Of a DNA stretch of 37,373 nt, positions 30,997-37,373 are shown one piece after another. Within the stretch, counting starts at the first letter, position 1; every line of letters starts with the position of its first letter. The DNA is from JAUIHN01 sp964556075. Lineage in GTDB: Bacteria > Patescibacteriota > Saccharimonadia > Saccharimonadales > Saccharimonadaceae. The stretch lies in assembly GCA_964556075.1 (NCBI GenBank), contig CAZKUV010000003.1, positions 1 through 37,373 on the forward strand, read 5' to 3'. The notes beneath the pieces were generated by a model. That model searched no databases and had not been told where the DNA came from. It saw nothing but the letters and a program-made list of their open reading frames with translations. The translations under genes and the position numbers were made by a program.

Positions 30997-33583
30997 ATGA
31001 GACTAAATCTAACTAGAAAAAAGGTCTTCACTGCTGTTGCCACCATGGTGGTTGCTGTTGGTGCATTCGTGACACTCCAGGTGCTTACTGGGGGCTCACT
31101 TGCTGCCGTTAGCTTTGGTGAAGGTCGTCGTGACTGTGACTATACAGATGTGATTGTCAACTGCGGTACTCGAAGCACTCAGGAGCTACTTGAGGTATAC
31201 GACAGCAATAACGATCGTCGCGGGAACCGTGACATCCAAGCTATTTTCAATCACTATGGTATTACGCGGAGCGATATTACCGGTAGTGAGGTTAAAAAGG
31301 GTTGGCTAAATACCAACGGAACAATTGTTGTTGATGGTGAGACCGTTGCAACAAATGCTAAGTCTCTCTATCGAGTCCATCCAGGCAAAGAGGTTAGCCC
31401 TGTTAATATTGCAGGAAAAACTTACTATATCGGACCAGTAAATAATAACTATCGACTTGGCGCTGACGTATTCGTGTTCTATCGAAATGGTCAGTTCCAT
31501 GCTGCCATTCAGGCAAGTTGTGGAAATCCAATTATTGCCACTCCTACTCCAAAACCAAAACCACAGCCTAAACCAGAATATTCATGCGACTCCCTCAAGG
31601 CAACCAAGATTGATCGTACTCGTTACAGTTTCACCGCGTCTGCGAGCGCAAAAAATGGAGCGACTGTAAACAGCTTTAACTACGACTTCGGAGACGGTAC
31701 AAAACTAACTGCTGTTGGAAATACTGTTCAGCACACGTACGCAAAGCCTGGAAAATATAACGTTGCTGCAACTGTCAACGTAAACGTAAACGGTCAGATT
31801 GCGGTAAATCATAGCCAAAATTGTAAGGTTACTATTACCGTTGAAGAGGAACCGAAACAACCAGAGTATAAATGTGAAAGCCTGACTTCTAAGAAACTTA
31901 GCCGGAATCGCCATAGCTTTACTGCTACGGGTAGCGCAACAAACGGCGCTGATATAACTGGTTATACATTTAACTTCGGAGATGGCACCTCGACTGTCAC
32001 CACTACTAACCGCACGGTTGAACACACTTATGCTAAGCCAGGAACATATACCGCTAAGGTCACGGTAAATGTACGTGCAAATGGTCAGAACAAGACCACG
32101 ACTGGTCCTAAGTGTGAAGTCAAGGTTACTATTGNNNNNNNNNNNNNNNNNNNNNNNNNNNNNNNNNNNNNNNNNNNNNNNNNNNNNNNNNNNNNNNNNN
32201 NNNNNNNNNNNNNNNNNNNNNNNNNNNNNNNNNNCGACTGGTCCTAAGTGTGAAGTCAAGGTTACTATTGAGGAGGAACCTAAGCAACCGGTATATAGGT
32301 GTGATAGCCTTGCAGCGCAGAAACTGTCTCGCGATCGATATCGATTCACTGTTACCTCGACTGCTGAAAATGGCGCCAATGTAGTAAGCTATACCTATAA
32401 CTTTGGCGACGGTACAAGTACAGTAACTACTCCGAACCGCACTGTTGAGCACACGTACGCAAAGCCTGGCAACTACACTGCTAAGGTAACTGTGAACCTA
32501 AATGTTAATGGTCAGAACAAGACCACGACTGGTCCTAAGTGTGAAGTCAAGGTTACTATTGAGGAGGAACCTAAGCAACCATCTTATAAGTGTGAAAACC
32601 TAAAAGTTATCAAGAAAGTCAGCCGCACCGAATTTCAGTTCCAAGCTACAGCTTCGGTTGAAAATGCAACAATTAAGAGCTACACCTTCAATTTCGGCGA
32701 TGGCAAGAGCGAGTCTGTAACATCGACCGCTAAAACTGCTACGGTGTCTCACGCATATGATAAACCTGGATCGTACACTGCTAGTGTTTCAGTTTCCATG
32801 AGTGACGGTAAAACTGTTACAGGGCCAGAATGTAAGGTGACTGTAAAGGTGGATGAAAAGCCAGACGAGAAGAATCCTGGAATTGAAATCGAAAAGACAG
32901 TTAATAGCAAGGAACACGCGAAGGTTCCAGTAGGCGACGAATTCACATATGAGATCACTGTTCGAAACACAGGCAATGTAGTTCTAAAGAACGCAATAGT
33001 CGTTGATAAAGCACCAAGCCAAGTAACACTTGTCTCTTCGGAACTTGGTACTATTAAGAACAACGAGTGGACGTACACTATTCCGCAATTAAACATCGGT
33101 GAATCTAAGCAGTTCACGATTAAGGCGAAATATACTAAGTACGCAGAAGGCACCCACAAGAATACAGTCTGCGTCGATACTCCAACCGTACCTGGAAATC
33201 CAGACGACTGTGATGACGCGACTACTGAAACAAAAGAGCCAATCGAAGTTTGTGACTTGAACGACAATACCGTTAAGACCATTGAAAAGAGTGAGTTTGA
33301 TGAAACTCATATGACAACAGACCTCAGTAAGTGCGGTAATATCGAAGTCTGTATCATCGAAGATAAGGTTATTAAATCCATCGCAAAGAATGAGTATGAC
33401 GAGTCGACGATGACAACAGATCTGAGCAAGTGTGAAGAAAGTCCAATTGTTCCTCCTGAATTGCCAAAGACTGGTCTTCAGACCATTATCGGAGGTACAA
33501 TCGGCATCGGTTCAATCACAGCAGCTGGCTACTACTGGGCTGCAAGTCGACGAAACCTACTGAGTACACTCCTTAATCGCTAG
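30997..33583 (+). CDS. Secreted LPKTG-anchored surface protein with PKD repeats (interrupted by assembly gap)
   Basis: A signal peptide (residues 1-38, FTAVATMVVAVGAFVTL) is followed by a Cys-paired N-terminal domain shared with the next gene (about 40-180; DCDY...VNC, HYGITRSDI, VVDGETVATNAKSLYRV, SCGNPIIATP), a Pro/Lys linker, at least four PKD domains (each with FGDGT and HTYAKPG and a Cys pair), a DUF11-like domain (VGDEFTYEITVRNTGNVVLKNA in part), two ~33-residue repeats (IEVC...TTDLSKC) and the sorting tail LPKTG + hydrophobic stretch + RR. At least 827 residues are present. The frame shifts by one across 100 N, so the true gap must be a multiple of three. It probably projects from the cell surface as an adhesin or host-contact protein; ligand unknown. 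No sortase is in the window. Confidence 0.9.
32081..32580 (+). repeat. Near-identical PKD linker repeat flanking the gap
   Basis: A 54-nt stretch ending at 32134 recurs exactly at 32508-32561; a 55-nt stretch at 32235-32289 recurs exactly at 32526-32580. The unit period after the gap is 291 nt (97 residues), one PKD domain. Such identity points to recent duplication or gene conversion and explains the assembly break. Confidence 0.9.
32135..32234. other. Assembly gap of 100 N
   Basis: Exactly 100 N, a placeholder size. The 36 nt before (32099-32134) and after (32235-32270) are identical and in the same codon phase, so the flanks may simply overlap, or one or more 291-nt PKD units may be missing. 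Confidence 0.95.
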
Positions 33584-33609
33584 ACTAGGTTGACTCAACA
33601 TCTGCAATA

Positions 33610-33641
33610 AACACCTCTTCATTAGCAAGAGGTGTTTTGCT
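33610..33641 (+). terminator. Terminator after the PKD surface-protein gene
   Basis: 10-bp perfect stem AACACCTCTT/AAGAGGTGTT (33610-33619 with 33627-33636), 7-nt loop, tail TTGCT. Confidence 0.85.
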
Positions 33642-33642
33642 G

Positions 33643-33695
33643 TGATATAATTCCCACTTGACAAAATTGACACAACATCAAGCTTATGCTATACT
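33643..33695 (+). promoter_or_regulatory. Stacked promoters for the short LPKTG protein
   Basis: The main one is TTGACA (33667-33672), 17 nt, TATACT (33690-33695) with a TG extension, near consensus; start near 33702. A second TTGACA begins at 33658, and a separate extended -10 TGATATAAT is at 33643-33651. High expression is expected. Confidence 0.8.
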
Positions 33696-33735
33696 GAGAT
33701 AAAGTTTGGTGTGGCAATAAATGAAAGGGGTGACA

Positions 33736-34569
33736 ATGAACGGATTAGTAAAAGTGTGTCTGACAAGTGTAAGTTTATGCGTTCTCGCTAGCGTACTTGC
33801 AATTATCACATCTGGTACAGCTCACGCACTTGATGGGCATCGAAATTGTAACGACGATGCTATCGTTCGTTGCGGTGCTGGCTCCCTTACCGAATTACTC
33901 GAGAAATATGATAAGAACGTCGGTGATGTACAGGCAATTTATCGACATTATGGCATAAGTCGCAGCGATATCTCTGGTCAAACGAGTGAAGTAAAGTATG
34001 GAACTGTGTATCAGGACGGGCGTATAGTTGTTGACGGCAAAGTGGTTGCCACAAACGCTTATTCCCTTTCACGTGTTGCATTTAGCGATAAAAACGGAAC
34101 TCCGCCACGGATCAAGAATATAAATGGCACGACTCTCTATGAGGGTCCGAATATGAGTATTTTTGTTCGTACGGTTGATATCTTCGCATTTTTCCGGGAT
34201 GGAGAGTTTTATAAAGGTATTATTAGCTCATGCGGTAATCCGCTCGTTGCTACTCCGAAACATCAACCAAAACCCCAACCTAAACCTGAAAAGCCTATCA
34301 AGCCCCAACCTAAGCCTGAAAAACCAGTTAAACCTGAACCTCAACCAGAGCCCGAAGAGACGTATTGCCCTGTCGAAGGAAAAGAGCATCTACCTGAAGA
34401 CAGTCCAGAGTGTGTCGAGGAGCAAGCACCTATCCCTGAATTGCCCAAAACAGGACTCGGTACTTTCGTGGGAGGCAGTATAGGAATTGGTTCGATCACA
34501 GCAGCCGGATACTACTGGGCGGCTAGTCGCAGAAACTTACTAAGTACGTTATTGCAACAAAACAAGTAG
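33736..34569 (+). CDS. Secreted LPKTG-anchored surface protein, short paralogue
   Basis: 277 residues from ATG 33736 (AAGGGG 6 nt upstream; the earlier in-frame ATG 33721 is less likely). Signal peptide ending near AHA, then the same N-terminal domain as the upstream protein (NCNDDAIVRC, HYGISRSDIS, RIVVDGKVVATNAYSLSRV, SCGNPLVATP), a Pro/Lys/Glu repeat spacer (QPKPEKP units) instead of PKD domains, a short Cys pair region and the tail ELPKTG-GGSIGIGSITAAGYYW-RR. It would hold the same domain close to the wall while its larger neighbour extends it. Function is unknown; the tandem arrangement suggests duplication. Confidence 0.9.
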   Translation: MNGLVKVCLTSVSLCVLASVLAIITSGTAHALDGHRNCNDDAIVRCGAGSLTELLEKYDKNVGDVQAIYRHYGISRSDISGQTSEVKYGTVYQDGRIVVDGKVVATNAYSLSRVAFSDKNGTPPRIKNINGTTLYEGPNMSIFVRTVDIFAFFRDGEFYKGIISSCGNPLVATPKHQPKPQPKPEKPIKPQPKPEKPVKPEPQPEPEETYCPVEGKEHLPEDSPECVEEQAPIPELPKTGLGTFVGGSIGIGSITAAGYYWAASRRNLLSTLLQQNK

Positions 34570-34623
34570 TGGAAGAGCCACAACAGCTTGTAATTGCAGA
34601 CAAGATTTGTCAAAAACGGTGAG

Positions 34624-35688
34624 CTAAGAGTGTCGGTAAATTAACCGTTGGACAAGTTCAATGAGTTCGGACTTTTTATTCTCAGCAATGGTAAGACCAG
34701 CTATCGCATCAAGTGCATGACGGGAATGGAGTTCCACTAGAGACTCGATATCAGCCTTTGCTCCGGAATTGTTTATGATACTTAAGACCTCATCCGCTTC
34801 GGATTCGGATAAAGTCTCTTGTTTATCGAAAAGTTCCTGAAGGCGCATCCCCAGTTCGGCTGGTGCACCTTTTAAAGTGTGTTGAATAAGAAGCGTGCGC
34901 TTTTTTTCAATAAGATCCGAACGGTTTGATTTTCCTGTTGCTGCGCTATCTCCAAATACTCCTAATAAATCATCTTTCAACTGGTATGCGATACCGATAT
35001 GTTCACCGATGTGGCGGAGTTGCCGTAAATCTGTATCAGGGGCTCCTGACAGAGCAGCACCGGATACCATGGGGTATTCGAAGGAATAGGATGCGGTTTT
35101 ATACCTCGCTACTGCAAGCGGATCGGTGGTTCCAATCGGATAAAGTGCCGATTCGGTATCGATTAGTTCGCCTCCAGCGACGGTAACTATTGCTTCATGA
35201 AGAAAGCTTTGCATTTGTAGCTTGAGTGCGGAATTAAGATCGGACTCAAGAACGATGTTGTATGCAGATGATAAAAGCAAGTCTCCAGCTAAAAGTGCTG
35301 CTGATAATGCATAATGAGCTTTTTCCGTATCTGAGACGTTACTGTATATCTCTTGATATCTTCCGGCTATATTTTTCTTGCCATGACGGATTAAGTCTCG
35401 GTCAATTATATCGTCATGGATAAGTAAGCTTGCGTGAAGCAATTCCCAAGCGCAAGCGGCGGCGAGTATTGCTTTATTTGTCTTACCGCCATAAAGTTTG
35501 TGAGTCAACAGAAATAACCGAGGACGAAGGCGCTTGCCACCTCCTTTGATGTACGTATCAATTTCCATCCAAAGGCGTTCGTATTGCCAACCTATAGAGT
35601 TAGAAAACTGACGGTTAGACTCGCAGTAGTTTATAAGGGTTGTTTCTATTTCGTTCTTATCTAATTCGGTCAACGCGGGAATCTCCAA
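34624..35688 (-). CDS. Polyprenyl diphosphate synthase (FPP/GGPP-synthase family)
   Basis: 354 residues. The first Asp-rich motif HDDIIDRD (Asp92, Asp93, Asp96) and preceding GGGKRLRPRL, and the second motif YQLKDDLLGVFGD near residue 236, are all present. The enzyme extends allylic diphosphates with IPP to give a prenyl carrier or quinone chain. The frame starts at TTG 35688 (MEIPALTEL), and the next ATG (35568) would remove conserved sequence, so a TTG start is likely; start confidence is moderate. It is convergent with the short LPKTG gene and divergent from the branching enzyme. No MEP or mevalonate genes are in the window. Confidence 0.93.
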   Translation of the reverse strand: MEIPALTELDKNEIETTLINYCESNRQFSNSIGWQYERLWMEIDTYIKGGGKRLRPRLFLLTHKLYGGKTNKAILAAACAWELLHASLLIHDDIIDRDLIRHGKKNIAGRYQEIYSNVSDTEKAHYALSAALLAGDLLLSSAYNIVLESDLNSALKLQMQSFLHEAIVTVAGGELIDTESALYPIGTTDPLAVARYKTASYSFEYPMVSGAALSGAPDTDLRQLRHIGEHIGIAYQLKDDLLGVFGDSAATGKSNRSDLIEKKRTLLIQHTLKGAPAELGMRLQELFDKQETLSESEADEVLSIINNSGAKADIESLVELHSRHALDAIAGLTIAENKKSELIELVQRLIYRHS

Positions 35689-35747
35689 ATACTACAATAC
35701 ACATTATCATTATTAACTATAGCAAATAATAGAGGTAACGAGCTAAC

Positions 35748-35758
35748 TGGTATATACT
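35748..35758 (+). promoter_or_regulatory. Extended -10 for the branching-enzyme gene
   Basis: TGGTATATA at 35748-35756, overlapping TATACT (35753-35758). Start expected near 35763-35765, only about 10 nt before ATG 35773. Confidence 0.5.
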
Positions 35759-35772
35759 AAGGCATAAGTACT

Positions 35773-37373
35773 ATGAAGACAATTTCTGATAAGGACCCAT
35801 GGCTGGAGCCGTACAGGGCTAAACTTGAAGAGCAACAGGCTTATTTGCGTCAGTTTGAGAAAAGATTACTTAACGGAATGTCAGTCGATGAGTTTGCGCT
35901 CGGTCATCTATATTTCGGACTCCAAAGAGACAAAGACACTTGGATGGTACGGGAATGGGCACCACATGCAACAAAAATCTACCTACTATGCGACAAGAAT
36001 CAATGGAGTGATGATGAAGCGTATGCATTTGTGCGTGGCGAGCGTGGCATCTGGGAGTTGCGGTTACCTTATGAAGCTCTAGACACGGGGGACCATTATA
36101 AGCTCCGAATTCACTGGAATGAAGGTTCAGGAGAAAGGATACCTTCGTATGCAACGTATGTCGTTCAAGATCCTACCACTCACTTGTTTGACGCAGTTGT
36201 GTGGCAGCCTGATTATCTCTACGAGTGGCGCCACGCTGCCCCACCCCGACCAAGTGTCCCTCTAATTTACGAGGCGCATGTGGGAATGAGCAGCGAAGAG
36301 CCCGAGGTTGCCTCATATATTTATTTCGCCGATAATGTACTACCACGCATTAAGGAATCAGGATATAACACGGTGCAACTGATGGCTGTTCAGGAACACC
36401 CTTTCTATGGCAGTTTTGGCTATCATGTGTCCAACTTCTTTGCTGCTAGTTCTCGTTTTGGAACTCCCGATGATTTGAAATACTTAATTGATACAGCTCA
36501 TGGGATGGGTTTACGAGTAGTTATGGACATTGTACATTCCCATGCGGTCAAGAATGAGCTTGAAGGTCTAAGTAGGTTTGATGGCTCACTGAATCAGTAC
36601 TTCCACGAAGGAGAGCGTGGCAATCACCCAGCATGGGATTCACGAGTATTCGATTACGGAAAACCTGAAGTGGTACACTTTTTGCTATCAAACGTTCGCT
36701 ACTGGCTAGATGAGTACCGTTTCGACGGATTTCGTTTCGATGGAGTTACAAGTATGATTTACCATGATCATGGTCTCGGAAAAGCGTTTACCAGTTATGA
36801 CGATTATGTATCGGAAAATATCAATTTAGACGCGCTAGCCTATCTTAGGTTGGCTAACAGGCTTGCTCATGCCGTTAATCCAGATGTGACAACTATTGCT
36901 GAGGATACTAGCGCATTTCCTGGTCTGGCCGCTCCTGAGAGCGTAGGTGGCATAGGTTTTGATTACCGACTCAGTATGGGTGTCCCTGATTTATGGATTA
37001 AAACGTTGAAAGAAAAGCGTGACGAAGAGTGGGAATTAGGCCATTTATTCCATGAATTAACGACACATCGTCCTGAAGAGAAAATCATTAGCTACGCGGA
37101 GAGTCATGACCAAGCTTTGGTCGGGGATAAGACTCTTATATTTCGTCTTATAGACAAAGAGATGTACGATCACATGCAGATCGATGACGAAGATTTAATT
37201 GTTGAACGAGGCATAGCGCTTCATAAAATCATCCGTTTATTGACGGCTGCTACGCACGGTGGCGGATACTTAAACTTTATGGGTAATGAATTCGGCCATC
37301 CAGAATGGATTGATTTTCCGCGAGAAGGTAATAATTGGTCGTATCATTATGCGCGCCGTCAATGGAGTCTGGC
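35773..37373 (+). CDS. glgB: 1,4-alpha-glucan branching enzyme, GH13 (partial, cut at window end)
   Basis: Open from ATG 35773 through the right edge; at least 533 residues. A CBM48-like N-domain (FGLQRDKDTWMVREWAPHATKIYL in part) is followed by a GH13 barrel: YEAHVGMSS, VVMDIVHSHA, the nucleophile in FRFDGV (Asp323), the acid/base in TIAEDTS (Glu377) and SHDQALVGDKT (Asp446), then FMGNEFGHPEW. This order matches the eukaryote-type branching enzyme clade. It introduces alpha-1,6 branches in glycogen. The C-terminal all-beta domain lies outside the window. Gene symbol by family; other glg genes are not visible here. Confidence 0.93.
   Translation, partial: MKTISDKDPWLEPYRAKLEEQQAYLRQFEKRLLNGMSVDEFALGHLYFGLQRDKDTWMVREWAPHATKIYLLCDKNQWSDDEAYAFVRGERGIWELRLPYEALDTGDHYKLRIHWNEGSGERIPSYATYVVQDPTTHLFDAVVWQPDYLYEWRHAAPPRPSVPLIYEAHVGMSSEEPEVASYIYFADNVLPRIKESGYNTVQLMAVQEHPFYGSFGYHVSNFFAASSRFGTPDDLKYLIDTAHGMGLRVVMDIVHSHAVKNELEGLSRFDGSLNQYFHEGERGNHPAWDSRVFDYGKPEVVHFLLSNVRYWLDEYRFDGFRFDGVTSMIYHDHGLGKAFTSYDDYVSENINLDALAYLRLANRLAHAVNPDVTTIAEDTSAFPGLAAPESVGGIGFDYRLSMGVPDLWIKTLKEKRDEEWELGHLFHELTTHRPEEKIISYAESHDQALVGDKTLIFRLIDKEMYDHMQIDDEDLIVERGIALHKIIRLLTAATHGGGYLNFMGNEFGHPEWIDFPREGNNWSYHYARRQWSL

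Noticed and set aside
32099..32289. Frameshift within the PKD gene
   Set aside because: The frame change is caused only by the arbitrary 100-N gap; the identical flanks are in the same codon phase.
31540..33230. CRISPR-like or satellite repeats
   Set aside because: The repeats are long (97 codons), coding and in frame, without spacers; they are PKD domains.
31705..33282. Long minus-strand frames opposite the PKD protein
   Set aside because: They arise from codon bias and repeats in the plus-strand gene; the plus strand has signal peptide, PKD and LPKTG signatures.

Overview
The window looks like a chromosomal segment of a Candidatus Saccharibacteria (TM7 / Patescibacteria) genome with a moderate GC content. 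The basis is the kind of genes present: reduced core machinery mixed with two-component systems, LPKTG-anchored Cys-containing surface proteins with PKD repeats, a degenerate P-type ATPase-like protein and several short conserved unknowns. The standard genetic code fits (TGA is used as stop, for example by thyA). This assignment comes from gene content and protein style only; no database search was possible.

Layout. 1-2.2 kb (+): a class I methyltransferase fusion protein followed by a divergent HAM1/ITPase-like nucleotide pyrophosphatase. 2.36-2.43 kb (-): tRNA-Gln(UUG) closed by a 17-bp perfect hairpin. 2.5-7.5 kb (-): a P-type ATPase homologue that has lost its catalytic motifs, a Gre-family factor, and a response regulator/histidine kinase pair. 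7.6-8.7 kb (+): an AI-2E-family membrane protein. 8.8-16.4 kb (-): a DNA replication/repair and translation block, dnaX-dnaB-(GT-C-like membrane protein)-ybaB-recR-nrnA-like-cysS, with tight junctions at several points. 16.5-17.7 kb (-): two unknown genes, each with a clear promoter. 18.1-19.3 kb (-): rplJ-rplL behind a structured leader. 19.4-23.1 kb: thymidylate/folate supply (tmk-dcd on -, folA on +, thyA on -) plus two small genes, one of them a stand-alone Gre C-terminal domain. 23.3-26.6 kb (-): secE-nusG, rplK, a small unknown gene and rplA, with L11 and L1 split by a structured non-coding stretch. 26.7-30.8 kb: a glycosyltransferase 2 (+), an orphan PAS histidine kinase, a YgjP-like metalloprotein and a P-loop kinase (-). 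31.0-34.6 kb (+): two tandem secreted, LPKTG-anchored paralogues, the larger interrupted by a 100-N assembly gap. 34.6-37.4 kb: a polyprenyl diphosphate synthase (-) and a glycogen branching enzyme cut by the window end (+).

How it works together. Most genes are housekeeping: replication clamp loader and helicase, RecR repair, nucleotide supply, ribosomal stalk, and SecE/NusG. The unusual material is (i) the apparently inactive P-type ATPase, (ii) the surface-protein pair with a shared N-terminal domain that I cannot assign, (iii) loss of zinc-finger cysteines in both DnaX and RecR, (iv) structured leaders at rplJ, downstream of folA, and between rplK and rplA, and (v) several genes whose best -10 element lies only 6-11 nt before the start codon, implying leaderless or nearly leaderless mRNAs. 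No rRNA gene, CRISPR array, insertion sequence, phage or integrase was seen.
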